In this document: positions 9,457-17,991 of the stretch, in pieces
Layout: every line of letters begins with the position of its first letter
How positions within the stretch are numbered: position 1 is the stretch's first letter
Source: UBA5336 sp039818165
Lineage (GTDB): Bacteria; Pseudomonadota; Alphaproteobacteria; Caulobacterales; Hyphomonadaceae
Assembly: GCA_039818165.1 (NCBI GenBank)
Contig: JBCBUL010000022.1
Span: forward strand, 1 to 50,271
Length of the DNA: 50,271 bases
Reading direction: 5' to 3'
The notes under the pieces: generated by a model
What the model was told of the DNA's origin: nothing
The model's input: only the letters and a program-made list of their open reading frames with translations
Databases searched by the model: none
Made by a program: the position numbers and the translations under genes

Positions 9457-11025
9457 ATGAAGGAACTCATCTACCATCGCCATTTCATCCCGGCGATAAA
9501 GCGCCATAAGCAGAAACTGGCCGTCGTCGATGGTGACTACCGCGCCAGTTTCGAACAACATGCCGACCGTGTGTTTCGCCTGACGCACGCCTTGCAGCTC
9601 CATTTCGGACTGTCGTGTCAGGACAGGTTTGCGGTGCTCGCCCGCAATTCTCACGCCTATCTTGAACTCTACCACGCCGCCTTTCTCGGCGGCGGGGTCA
9701 TCAATCCGCTCAATCTGCGCCTTAGCGCGAAGGAACTCGATTATATCATCCGCGATTCCGGCGCAGAGGTGATCTTCGTCGACAGGCATTTCACCGATAT
9801 GCTGGCGACAGCCCGCCAGACCAGCGCTGACTGGCCGATCCGCAAGACCGTCATCATCGGCGAGGGCGAGGCGCCACATGACATCGGCTATGAAGCCCTG
9901 CTCGTCTCAGCGCAGCCCACAATACCCGACGAGCCTGAGGAAGGCGACACGGCCATCCTCATGTATACCGGCGGCACGACAGGCCTGCCAAAGGGCGTTG
10001 TCCTCACTCAGCGCGCCAAGATCCTGAACATGTATCACGGCCGGGTGACCCGCCCGATGCTGAACGAGGACACGGTCGCCCTTATCCAAACGCCGATGTT
10101 TCACGCCGCCTCCACCGGCACCCTGCTGGCCACATGTATCGTGGGCGGGACAACCGTCATGGTCCCGGCTTTCGAGCCCGAGCTCGTCCTCAGTGAGATC
10201 GAGCGCAACAAGGTCACTTCGACGCTGATGGTCCCGACCATGATCGGCATGATGATGTCCCATCCCGCCTTCTCGCCCGAACGTATCCGCAGTCTCGAAC
10301 ACCTGACCTATGGCGCCTCGCCGATGCCGGCGGCCCTGCTCGAGAAGCTGTTTGCCGCCGCGCCGCATATCAATCTCTATCAGGGCTATGGCATGACCGA
10401 GAGCTCGGCGAGCGTCTCCAACCTGTCGCCCGAGGATCACCGCAAGGGCGGCAAGCGCCTGCGCTCGGTCGGCCGACCGGTCCTTGGCGTGGAGGTGTCG
10501 GTCCAGGACGAGGCCGGCAATGTGCTGGCGCCCGGCGAGATCGGCGAGGTCTGCGCGCGGGGCGGCAATTTCATGACCGGCTACTGGAACAAGCCCGAAG
10601 CGACCGAAGAGGCCTTTCGCGGCGGCTGGTACCACACGGGCGATGCAGGCTATCTGGACGAGGACGGGTATCTTTTCCTCGTTGACCGGGTGAAGGACAT
10701 GATCATCTCCGGCGGAGAGAATATCTATTCCGTTGAGGTCGAGAACGCGATCGCCAGCCATCCCGCCGTTGCCCAGGTCGCCGTGATCGGCATTCCAGAT
10801 GAGACTTGGGGCGAGGCAGTCCACGCGGTTGTCGTGCTGAATGATGGCGCAGAGCCCAGCGAAGCGGACATCATCGCCCATGCCCGCCAGTCGATCGCCG
10901 GTTACAAGGTTCCAAGATCGGTCGACTTCCGGCGCGATCCCTTGCCGCTCTCAGGTGCGATGAAAGTGCTCAAGCGGGATCTTCGCGCGCCCTATTGGGA
11001 AGGCCAGGAAAGGTCGATCTCATAG
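9457..11025 (+). CDS. Acyl-CoA synthetase (AMP-forming ligase)
   Basis: The 522-residue enzyme should activate a carboxylic acid with ATP and join it to coenzyme A. It shows the ATP loop MYTGGTTGLPKG (169-180), the acyl-adenylate motif YQGYGMTES, the hinge TGDAGYLDEDGYLFLVDRVKDMI and the C-terminal catalytic lysine region near SGAMKVLKRDLR. The ATG follows AAGGAG. It lies 48 bp after the transporter in the same direction. Together with the Baeyer-Villiger enzyme this suggests that ester cleavage gives an acid that is fed into beta-oxidation. The exact acid is not predictable. Confidence 0.93.
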   Translation: MKELIYHRHFIPAIKRHKQKLAVVDGDYRASFEQHADRVFRLTHALQLHFGLSCQDRFAVLARNSHAYLELYHAAFLGGGVINPLNLRLSAKELDYIIRDSGAEVIFVDRHFTDMLATARQTSADWPIRKTVIIGEGEAPHDIGYEALLVSAQPTIPDEPEEGDTAILMYTGGTTGLPKGVVLTQRAKILNMYHGRVTRPMLNEDTVALIQTPMFHAASTGTLLATCIVGGTTVMVPAFEPELVLSEIERNKVTSTLMVPTMIGMMMSHPAFSPERIRSLEHLTYGASPMPAALLEKLFAAAPHINLYQGYGMTESSASVSNLSPEDHRKGGKRLRSVGRPVLGVEVSVQDEAGNVLAPGEIGEVCARGGNFMTGYWNKPEATEEAFRGGWYHTGDAGYLDEDGYLFLVDRVKDMIISGGENIYSVEVENAIASHPAVAQVAVIGIPDETWGEAVHAVVVLNDGAEPSEADIIAHARQSIAGYKVPRSVDFRRDPLPLSGAMKVLKRDLRAPYWEGQERSIS

Positions 11026-11027
11026 CC

Positions 11028-11300
11028 ATGGCCGACCTGCGTATCTTCTCCTACCTGCCCAATCCGAGGCTCTTCAAGGCGACCATTGCGGCGCGGTTTT
11101 CCGGCGCCGAGGTCGAGATTGTCGGCGACAAGCCGCCCCGGCTTCTTGATTGACAGTGGGATTTCGTCGCGCGCGAACTGTCCCAGGACGAAAAGCAGGA
11201 CCTGTCGGGTTTTGCGCATATCGGAAGCGTGGGGTTCAAGGACGCAAGGCGATCTACAAGATCGTCGCCTTCCTTCGAACTGCCACCAAAACCGGCGTAA
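11028..11300 (+). pseudogene. GST-like (EF1B-gamma N-domain type) gene remnant
   Basis: Two bases after the ligase stop, ATG 11028 opens MADLRIFSYLPNPRLFKATIAARFSG, the start of a thioredoxin-like GST domain of the EF1B-gamma type. After 41 codons a TGA interrupts it; the same frame continues with QWDFVARELSQDEKQ and then shifts frame at about 11245-11255 (KAIYKIVAFL in the next frame). The rest of the domain and all of the C-terminal domain are absent. The coupling to the ligase stop shows it was once the last gene of the operon. Confidence 0.75.
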
Positions 11301-11475
11301 CTAAATCGCGGCATATCGCGGAGATCTCCTCGGCTGCCTTTCAAGGCCGCTCTTCGCGCTGCGCCGAGATGAAGAGATTGACCCCGGCTTCCGCCAGGCG
11401 TTCGGCGGTTGCACGGCCCATGCCCGCGCTGCCGCCGGCCATGATGGCGGTCTTGCCCCTGATCTGCAGGTCCAT
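11301..11475 (-). pseudogene. SDR N-terminal fragment with nonsense codon
   Basis: A strong AGGGGAGG ribosome site precedes ATG 11475, which opens MDLQIRGKTAIMAGGSAGMGRATAERLAEAG, the nucleotide-binding start of a short-chain dehydrogenase. After ISAQREERP there is a TGA, and the frame continues KAAEEISAICRDL until it abuts the GST-like remnant. About four fifths of the gene is missing. It follows a GST on the minus strand with a 39-bp gap, so it was probably the second gene of that operon before a deletion fused it tail-to-tail with the remnant at 11028. Confidence 0.75.
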
Positions 11476-11514
11476 GCTTTGCCTCCCCTTGAGTGTGACG
11501 CTCCGAGGGGCCGG

Positions 11515-12126
11515 CTATTGCATCGTGATGGCGGTCTGGAAGGCCGGGCGCGCCGTGATCCGTTCCACATAGCCCTTCAGATGGGTCATCTCGTCAGTGA
11601 CGCCACCCATGCGGTTGGCCATGAAACAGGCATGGCCGAGCATGATGTCGGCGCCGGAGAAATCGCCGATCAGGTATTCCCGCCCTTCGAGCGCCTCATC
11701 GACGGGCGCGAGCGCCTTGGTGAGAAGCCGCTGGGCCTGTCCGAGCACTGTGGCATCGCGGCGGTCTTCCGGCAGCAGGATCGTGTGCACCACGACCGTG
11801 TTGATCGGCGGCATCACCATGCCTTCGCAATAGTGAAACCATTGCAGGTATTCAGGAAAGCGCGGATCATCAACCGCGGGTTTCAGGCCGCCATTTTTGT
11901 GACGCTCAAGGACGTATTCCACAATTGCGCCGGATTCGAAGATCGAGACGTCGCCATCCTCTAGCACCGGCACGCGGCCGAGCGGATGGCGCGCACGGTG
12001 TTCGTCTGATTTCAGGTCCTTCGGATGGAAGGCCATCTTGTTGATTTCATAGGGCAGTTCGAGCTCCTCAAGCAGCCAGACGATGCGTCCGGCCCGCGAA
12101 TTCGGCGCGAAGTGAAGTTTCAGCAT
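11515..12126 (-). CDS. Glutathione S-transferase
   Basis: The 203-residue protein starts MLKLHFAPNSRAGRIVWLLEEL, with the N-terminal Ser/Asn region of bacterial GSTs. It has the cis-Pro motif GRVPVLED, the gamma-Glu site ESGAI, and a helical domain with the N-capping motif FSGADIMLG. ATG 12126 follows CGGAGA; longer upstream versions would add an unrelated leader. It is intact, unlike the two other GST genes of this island, and is divergent from the DJ-1 gene. It may detoxify an electrophilic intermediate or cleave a thioether or ether bond. The substrate is unknown. Confidence 0.9.
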   Translation of the reverse strand: MLKLHFAPNSRAGRIVWLLEELELPYEINKMAFHPKDLKSDEHRARHPLGRVPVLEDGDVSIFESGAIVEYVLERHKNGGLKPAVDDPRFPEYLQWFHYCEGMVMPPINTVVVHTILLPEDRRDATVLGQAQRLLTKALAPVDEALEGREYLIGDFSGADIMLGHACFMANRMGGVTDEMTHLKGYVERITARPAFQTAITMQ

Positions 12127-12241
12127 GGCGCGGTCTCCGTGGTATTGCCTTGTCCGTGTCGCTTTGGGGTTGCTGCCATGGCTTGATGTCCTGTATTTCC
12201 AATTGCCTGGCGCGGTCAGATTCTGCACAATCAATCACAAT

Positions 12242-12268
12242 TTGACAGGCTTTAATAGACAACATTAG
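12242..12268 (+). promoter_or_regulatory. Promoter/operator region of the DJ-1 gene with TAAT-N7-ATTAG
   Basis: A consensus -35 TTGACA lies at 12242-12247. Directly after it TAAT (12253-12256), AGACAAC and ATTAG (12264-12268) form the element shared with two other promoters of this island. The -10 hexamer is not clear (TTAGTG at 17-bp spacing). The element would sit between polymerase contacts, which suits a repressor or activator site. Confidence 0.4.
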
Positions 12269-12299
12269 TGTCGCTCCGGACGCAAGAGGAGAGGGCTGC

Positions 12300-13145
12300 A
12301 TGAAACGCTGGTTCGTCTATTTGCCATTGGTCGCGCTTGTGCTGGCCGCGCTGGTCTGGTTCGGCTTGCCGCGCGTGCTGACGGCGTTCGGGTTGCATCC
12401 GCATTACACGGTGCCGGACATGGACCTTTCTGGCCGGCGTGCGCTGATCCTGACGACCAGTCATGACACGCTTGATCCCGTGGAGGATGCAACAGGTGTG
12501 TTCGCCTCGGAGATGACGGCGCCCTATTACGCCTTCCTCGACGCAGGCATGGAGGTGGATGTTGCGAGCATTGAGGGCGGTGACATTCCGGTTGAGCCCG
12601 TATCGCTACGCTGGCCGATGATCTCACCGCCCGACCGGCGCTATCTCAAAGACCCGCAATTCGTGTCGAAGGTTCAGCGGTCATTCGACATCGAATTCGT
12701 CGATATCGAGAATTATGACATCGTCTTTCTCGCCGGCGGCTGGGGTGCGGCCTATGATTTCGCCCAGTCCGATGTGCTCGGCGATCAGATCACCCTCGCC
12801 TATGCCTCTGGTGCGGTGGTCGGCGGGGTATGCCATGGTCCACTGGGGCTGATTCCAGCCAAGGCACCGGATGGTTCCCCGCTGGTCGAGGGGCGCCGCA
12901 TCTCGGCCGTGACCGACAAGCAGATCAGGGAACTCGGCATCACTTTCACACCCAAGCACCCGGAACGCGACCTGCGCGCGGCCGGCGCCCTGTTCGAGGC
13001 GGACACCGGTTTTCGGGACTTCTTTGCCAACCATGTCGTCGTCGACGGGCGACTTGTCACCGGCCAGAACCAGAATAGCGGCGCTGAAACGGCCCATCGG
13101 ATGATGGAAGTTGTTCTTGAAGGCGCGGGATCGGAGCTGCAGTGA
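12300..13145 (+). CDS. Membrane-anchored DJ-1/PfpI (Hsp31-like) protein
   Basis: Residues 5-24 form a transmembrane helix, followed by a DJ-1/PfpI domain of about 230 residues, so the domain should face the periplasm. The nucleophile elbow is GGVCHGP with Cys178 and His179; Glu71 in SEMTAPYY matches the Glu that activates the Cys in Hsp31-type proteins. Family members act as chaperones, glyoxalase III or deglycases. The ATG has GAGGAGAGG upstream. The last four bases (GTGA) overlap the start of the sulfatase gene, so the two are translationally coupled. A role in protecting or processing products in the same compartment as the sulfatases is inference. Confidence 0.88.
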   Translation: MKRWFVYLPLVALVLAALVWFGLPRVLTAFGLHPHYTVPDMDLSGRRALILTTSHDTLDPVEDATGVFASEMTAPYYAFLDAGMEVDVASIEGGDIPVEPVSLRWPMISPPDRRYLKDPQFVSKVQRSFDIEFVDIENYDIVFLAGGWGAAYDFAQSDVLGDQITLAYASGAVVGGVCHGPLGLIPAKAPDGSPLVEGRRISAVTDKQIRELGITFTPKHPERDLRAAGALFEADTGFRDFFANHVVVDGRLVTGQNQNSGAETAHRMMEVVLEGAGSELQ

Positions 13146-14914
13146 TCAATCGGCGCCTCAAATTGCTTCCTGCCCTTCTGGCGATGGCCTTTGCATCGCC
13201 GGCCATGGCGCAGGAGGCGCGCCCCAATATCGTCCTCGTGCTGGTCGATGATGCCGCGCTGATGGATTTCGGCGTCTATGGCGGTGAGGCGCATACGCCC
13301 AATATCAACGCGCTGGCCGCCCGCGGTGCTCTGTTCACCCAGCACCGGGCCACGCCCTTCTGCGCGCCGTCCCGCGCCATGCTGCTCACGGGCATGGACC
13401 ATCACACCGCCGGCCTCGGCACCATCCGCGAAGTCCTGCCGGAAGAGCATCGCGGCCAGCCGGGTTACACCATGGCGCTCGAGCCCGGCGTGATCACGCT
13501 GGCTGAACGCCTCAAGGCCGGCGGCTACCGCACCTACATGACCGGCAAATGGCATCTCGGCCATGAAGACGGGCAATTGCCGATCGATCATGGCTTCGAT
13601 CGCTCCTTCATTGTCGATGCATCGGGCGCTGACAATTGGGAAGACCAGCCTTATCTGCCCTATTATCGCACCGCGCCCTGGTTCGAGGATCGCGAGCCGG
13701 CGACGCTGCCGGAGGATTTCTATTCCTCGACCTTCTTCGTCGACCAGATAATCGACTATCTTAAAGCCGACTACCGGCGCGACGAGCCATTCCTCGCCTA
13801 TGTCGCCTTTCTCGCGATCCATATTCCGGTGCAGGCGCCGCGAGAGTATACGGAGCGCTATGTCGACACGTATTCGGTGGGCTGGAAGGCGGTGCGCGAA
13901 GCGCGATGGCAGAGGGCCCAGGAAATCGGTCTGGTGGACCAGGGAGCGGCCATAGCCCCGCCGCCGGCCACGCTGGCCGACTGGGACTGGGATGGTCTCA
14001 GCGACGAGGACAAGGCCTTCGCCGCGCGCAGCATGGCCGTGAATGCCGGCATGCTGGAAGCCATGGATCACGAGTTCGGCCGGCTCGTCGCCTATCTGCG
14101 CGAGACCGGTGAATACGAGAACACCGTCTTCGTCATCACATCGGACAATGGGCCGGAAGCCGGCGACCCGGTGGCGCCGCCGCTGGACAACTGGCTGCGC
14201 TGGCAGGGCTATCATTGGGACCTGGAAACGCTTGGCCAGCCTGGAAGCTATGTCGCCATCGGCCCGGAATGGGCGCAGGCAGCGGCCGGTCCGTCAAATC
14301 TCTTCAAGTTCCACGCCGGCGAGGGCGGGTTGCGTGTGCCGCTGGTCTTTTCCGGTCCGGGCGTGCCGGAGGCGCGGCGGATCGATGCCTTCACCATCAT
14401 GACAGATGTCACGCCCACCCTGCTGGAAATGGCGGGGGTCGAACCAGACGTGCCGGGCACCGTGCCCATGTCCGGGCGGAGCCTCAGCCCGCTGCTCTCC
14501 GGGACCGCCGACACGGTCTATGGCCCGCAGGACGCTGTAGGTTTCGAGACCTCGGGCCAGGCGGCACTCTATCGCGGCGATTTCAAGCTGGTGAGGAACA
14601 TGCCGCCCCATGGCGACGGTGTCTGGCGACTGTTCGACCTTTCATCTGACCCCGGAGAGACGCGCGATCTTTCAGAGACTCGCCCCGAGCTCTTTGGCGA
14701 AATGCTGCATGAATACCGTCTCTACGCAAATCGTGTCGGCGTCCTGGAACTGCCAGATGGCTACCAGGTTGAACAACAGACTGTCCGCAACATCATGGGC
14801 AAGTTCATCAGTTTCTACTGGGGCTGGATGCTCGCCGCCCTCGTGCTGCTGGCGGCCGGGCTCTGGGGCGCCTGGCGCGTAGTCCGGTGGGGGTATGGGC
14901 GGGTCAGGGCCTGA
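13142..14914 (+). CDS. Arylsulfatase (type I, AtsA-like) with C-terminal membrane helix
   Basis: This 590-residue sulfatase hydrolyses a sulfate ester. It has a signal peptide (1-23, AMA-Q), metal-binding Asp residues at VDDAA (36-37), and the formylglycine motif C-A-P-S-R (Cys74), followed by MLLTGMDHHTAGLG as in Pseudomonas AtsA. GKWHLG and SDNGPEAG supply the other Lys/His/Asp/Asn residues. Near the end, a hydrophobic helix (FYWGWMLAALVLLAAGLW) suggests membrane attachment, which soluble AtsA lacks. The start is GTG 13142, overlapping the DJ-1 stop. Its 3' end meets the formylglycine-generating enzyme gene with only two bases between stops, and that enzyme is the natural activator of Cys74. 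Confidence 0.93.
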   Translation: MINRRLKLLPALLAMAFASPAMAQEARPNIVLVLVDDAALMDFGVYGGEAHTPNINALAARGALFTQHRATPFCAPSRAMLLTGMDHHTAGLGTIREVLPEEHRGQPGYTMALEPGVITLAERLKAGGYRTYMTGKWHLGHEDGQLPIDHGFDRSFIVDASGADNWEDQPYLPYYRTAPWFEDREPATLPEDFYSSTFFVDQIIDYLKADYRRDEPFLAYVAFLAIHIPVQAPREYTERYVDTYSVGWKAVREARWQRAQEIGLVDQGAAIAPPPATLADWDWDGLSDEDKAFAARSMAVNAGMLEAMDHEFGRLVAYLRETGEYENTVFVITSDNGPEAGDPVAPPLDNWLRWQGYHWDLETLGQPGSYVAIGPEWAQAAAGPSNLFKFHAGEGGLRVPLVFSGPGVPEARRIDAFTIMTDVTPTLLEMAGVEPDVPGTVPMSGRSLSPLLSGTADTVYGPQDAVGFETSGQAALYRGDFKLVRNMPPHGDGVWRLFDLSSDPGETRDLSETRPELFGEMLHEYRLYANRVGVLELPDGYQVEQQTVRNIMGKFISFYWGWMLAALVLLAAGLWGAWRVVRWGYGRVRA

Positions 14915-14916
14915 GT

Positions 14917-15861
14917 TCAGCTTTCGGGGTCCAGATCGCGGACGATGCGAAACCCGATATGGCTGGATGAGAAGTCGCTGTACTGTGGCTGGCGGGCGGC
15001 CGGGCGATAGCGGCGGCAGAAATTCTCAGCGCAGAGAAAGGAGCCGCCCTTGATCGCATGCTGACCGGGCGCGTAAGGCGTATCGGTCCATTCCCAGACA
15101 TTGCCGATCATGTCGTAGAGACCGACCTTCGAGGGAACATAGCAGCCCGCGGGAGCAAGGCCGCCATAGCCGTCATCCTGCGTGTCGACAACGGGGAAGG
15201 GGCCTTGCCAGGTGTTGGCGATGGGCTGGCCGTTCTCGCCATAGGCGCCGGATACCGGGTCGGTCGGATCGTCAAGGCCGAGAATGGCAGCATATTCCCA
15301 TTCGACCTCGGAAGGCAGGCGTGCGCCCGCCCATTGCGCATAGGCGCGGGCATCGGCCTGCGAGACATGCACGACGGGATAGGCGCCCATGCCGTCAATA
15401 TCGCTGCCAGGGCCGGCCGGCCGGCGCCAGGTGGCGCCGGGCACCAGCTCCCAGGAATCTCGCACATTTACGCCTTCGCCCGGATGGCTGAAAACGGCGG
15501 ACCCGGCACCGGGGCCGCCAGCCTCGGCGCTGCGTTCCGCGTCAGTCACATAGCCAGTCGCATCGACAAAGGCGGCGAACTGGCTGTTTGTCACCTCATG
15601 GGCCAGGATCTGGAAGGCGCCAACATGCACAGTCATGCTCGGCTGTTCTTCGGCATAGACCGGGTAGGCGCCCTTGCGGAATTGTCCTGCGGGAATGTCG
15701 ATGAACTCTCCGAAGCTATCGCCAACGCAGCGTTCAGTGATGGCTTGGGCCGGTTGTGGCGATGGCCCGCCACAAGCGGACAGGATGCAACCGGCAAGTA
15801 GCGCGAAGCCAACATTTCCCTTTCCCCGGCACAGCAGCCTCCCAATCGCATGGCGCATCAT
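14917..15861 (-). CDS. Formylglycine-generating enzyme (sulfatase maturation), predicted lipoprotein
   Basis: The 314-residue protein oxidises the sulfatase CxPxR cysteine to formylglycine. The FGE fold is complete, with HEVTNSQFAAFV, the LPSEVEWEYAA segment, NVWEWT, and the catalytic pair Cys277/Cys282 in GGSFLCAENFCRRYR, spaced as in human FGE. A short N-terminal hydrophobic stretch ends in LSAC-GG (Cys30), a lipobox, which would place it in the periplasm. The ATG at 15861 is chosen because the signal follows directly; a farther upstream frame has no signal. It faces sulfatase 1 and is divergent from sulfatase 2, both of which carry the target motif. An exported FGE acting on exported sulfatases is unusual enough to check. 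Confidence 0.92.
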   Translation of the reverse strand: MMRHAIGRLLCRGKGNVGFALLAGCILSACGGPSPQPAQAITERCVGDSFGEFIDIPAGQFRKGAYPVYAEEQPSMTVHVGAFQILAHEVTNSQFAAFVDATGYVTDAERSAEAGGPGAGSAVFSHPGEGVNVRDSWELVPGATWRRPAGPGSDIDGMGAYPVVHVSQADARAYAQWAGARLPSEVEWEYAAILGLDDPTDPVSGAYGENGQPIANTWQGPFPVVDTQDDGYGGLAPAGCYVPSKVGLYDMIGNVWEWTDTPYAPGQHAIKGGSFLCAENFCRRYRPAARQPQYSDFSSSHIGFRIVRDLDPES

Positions 15862-16234
15862 TGCCCGGCAGCGCCCTTCAGACGCGAGCAGCCTGGTCGG
15901 GTCTTGTGGTTTGTAGACGCATTCGTCAAAGCTTCCTCTCGACGGCCTGCGGGTTCGTCCTCGTAAATTTTCCCAACCATTCCGGATATGGCGCAGGCGA
16001 TCAACGTCCGTTCGGAACTTTCGAGTGAATTCACAGGGCTTATTGTAGAAAATGGCTTGGGCTGGATCAGCATCACGTTTCGGCAACGACAGAGCCAAGC
16101 GGAACGCCCTTTAAGGTCTTGCGCGATCCGTTGACTCATGCCGCTATGACATTTCTAATGACATCAATTAGACGTTTCGGATCGTCAGCAAACCCGGGGA
16201 AAGACAGCTGGGCGACGACGGGGAGGATCGCAAC
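15862..16234. promoter_or_regulatory. Divergent intergenic region between FGE and sulfatase 2, no gene seen
   Basis: About 370 bp without a supported gene. For the plus-strand sulfatase there is a good promoter: TTGACT (16131-16136), 17 bp, then TCTAAT (16154-16159). The -10 is the left half of CTAAT-N7-ATTAG (16155-16171), the most symmetrical copy of the element shared with two other promoters. The FGE side shows no obvious promoter; a long minus-strand frame there lacks any signal or conserved sequence. Confidence 0.55.
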
Positions 16235-17923
16235 ATGTGGAAACGCATCCTGCTGGGGTTGCTTGTGTTGACTATCGCCGCGGGAGGGCTTGCCTATCTC
16301 AATCGCAAGGCGATCATCTTCCATATGGTCCAAAGAGCGGCCAAAGTGGATGTCGCAGAAAACCGGCCCGTCGAATGGCAGCCAGGACCGGCGACGCCCG
16401 CGGCAGACCGTTCCGAAAGCCCGCCGAACATTGTCTTTATCCTCGCCGATGATCTTGGCTACAATGATATTTCCACTTTCGGCGGTGGTGTTGCCGGCGG
16501 CGCCGTGCCGACCCCGAATATTGACCGACTGGCCGCTGAGGGGGCGGTGTTTACGAATGCCTATTCCGGCACCGGCACCTGTGCGCCCTCACGCGCCATG
16601 CTGATGACCGGGCGCTATTCGTCGCGGACCGGTTTCGAGTTCACGCCCATGCCGCCGGGTATGCCCCGCATTCTCGGCCTGTTTTCTGAAGGCACCCAGA
16701 AAGGGTCTGGCCTGCCCATGGGGACTGGCAATCTCGATGAACCGGACAGTGATGTGGACTTTGCAGATATGGGGCTGCCGTCTGAGGAAGTGACCGTGGC
16801 CGAACTTCTTGCCAGTCAAGGCTATCACAATGTTCACATCGGCAAATGGCATCTTGGCCGGTCTGAGCCCTTTCGGCCTGTGGCCCAGGGCTTTGATGAA
16901 AGCCTGCTTATGTCCAGCGGGCTTTATCTGCCAGAAGATGATCCCGGCGTGGTCAATGCGAAGCTGGATTTCGACCCAATCGGCAGATTCCTCTGGGGGG
17001 TTCTGCAATTTGCGGCAGAGTTTGACCGCGCCGGCGCGCCCCCCTCCGAGGAACGGTTCGCGCCCGGCGGTTATGTCACCGATTACTGGACCGATGAGGC
17101 GCTGAAGGCGATTGAGGCCAACAAGAACCGGCCCTTCTTCCTCTATCTCGCCCATTGGGGACCGCACACCCCGCTTCAGGCAACGGTTGAGGACTATGAA
17201 GCTGTCGGCGAGATTGAGCCGCACCGCTTGCGGGTCTATGCCGCCATGATCCGAGCGGTGGACCGCTCTGTTGGCCGGGTGATGGACAAGCTTGAGGCGG
17301 AAGGCCTCGCTGACAACACGATTATCGTCTTTTCGTCTGATAATGGCGGGGCGGGCTATATCGGCCTTCCGGACGTAAACGAACCTTTCCGTGGTTGGAA
17401 AATCACCCTGTTCGAGGGCGGTATCCGCGTGCCGATGTTTGTCAAATGGCCCGGGCGGATTGCCCCCGGCACCATCATTGACGAGCCGGTTGCCCATATT
17501 GATGTGATGCCGACGCTAGCGGCCGCAGCCGGCGCAGCTCTGCCCGATGACCGCGTGATCGATGGCCGCAACATGCTGCCCCTTGCCATGGGGGAGGTCG
17601 ACACCATAAAGCGCGCGGATGACGCGATCTTTTGGTCAAGCGGGTTTTACAAAGTGGTGCGCGCGGGAGACTGGAAACTGCATGTGAATGAGAGACAGGA
17701 CCGGCGCTGGCTTTTCAATCTCAGCGCTGATCCGACCGAGCAGGTGAATCTCGCCGGAACACATCCGGAAAAGCTCGCCGAGTTGGAAGCCCTGATCGAG
17801 GCGCACTGGGCCGATGCACGCCCGCCCCTTTATCCGCACCAGACCGAAGGTCCGATTTGCATCGACAAGAGCGTTGTCGACCGGCCCTGCGAGGAAGACG
17901 GATACATCATCTGGCCGAACTAG
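16235..17923 (+). CDS. Membrane-anchored type I sulfatase
   Basis: The 562-residue enzyme has an N-terminal transmembrane helix (5-21), then the sulfatase fold: metal site ADDLGYND (71-78), formylglycine motif C-A-P-S-R (Cys116) followed by AMLMTGRYSSRTGFEF, GKWHLGRSEP, HWGPHTPLQ, and SSDNGGAGY. This arrangement is the classical arylsulfatase/choline-sulfatase type, different from the AtsA-like enzyme at 13142. The ATG follows GGGGAGG. It shares a divergent region with the FGE gene and is 68 bp upstream of the arylsulfotransferase-like gene, probably as one transcript. The substrate is a sulfate ester of unknown structure. Confidence 0.93.
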   Translation: MWKRILLGLLVLTIAAGGLAYLNRKAIIFHMVQRAAKVDVAENRPVEWQPGPATPAADRSESPPNIVFILADDLGYNDISTFGGGVAGGAVPTPNIDRLAAEGAVFTNAYSGTGTCAPSRAMLMTGRYSSRTGFEFTPMPPGMPRILGLFSEGTQKGSGLPMGTGNLDEPDSDVDFADMGLPSEEVTVAELLASQGYHNVHIGKWHLGRSEPFRPVAQGFDESLLMSSGLYLPEDDPGVVNAKLDFDPIGRFLWGVLQFAAEFDRAGAPPSEERFAPGGYVTDYWTDEALKAIEANKNRPFFLYLAHWGPHTPLQATVEDYEAVGEIEPHRLRVYAAMIRAVDRSVGRVMDKLEAEGLADNTIIVFSSDNGGAGYIGLPDVNEPFRGWKITLFEGGIRVPMFVKWPGRIAPGTIIDEPVAHIDVMPTLAAAAGAALPDDRVIDGRNMLPLAMGEVDTIKRADDAIFWSSGFYKVVRAGDWKLHVNERQDRRWLFNLSADPTEQVNLAGTHPEKLAELEALIEAHWADARPPLYPHQTEGPICIDKSVVDRPCEEDGYIIWPN

Positions 17924-17991
17924 CGACATGCTGTCGGAGCGGTAGGAACGAGAGTTACGCCGAGAGAAACTTGAGACTGGAGGATTACTGG

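Noticed and set aside
12800..14215. Minus-strand frame of 471 residues across DJ-1 and sulfatase 1
   Set aside because: High GC creates long antisense frames; the plus strand has catalytic Cys178 and the CAPSR motif in order.
15862..16098. Longer start for the FGE gene
   Set aside because: The extra 79 residues have no signal or FGE sequence; the lipobox start at 15861 explains the protein better.
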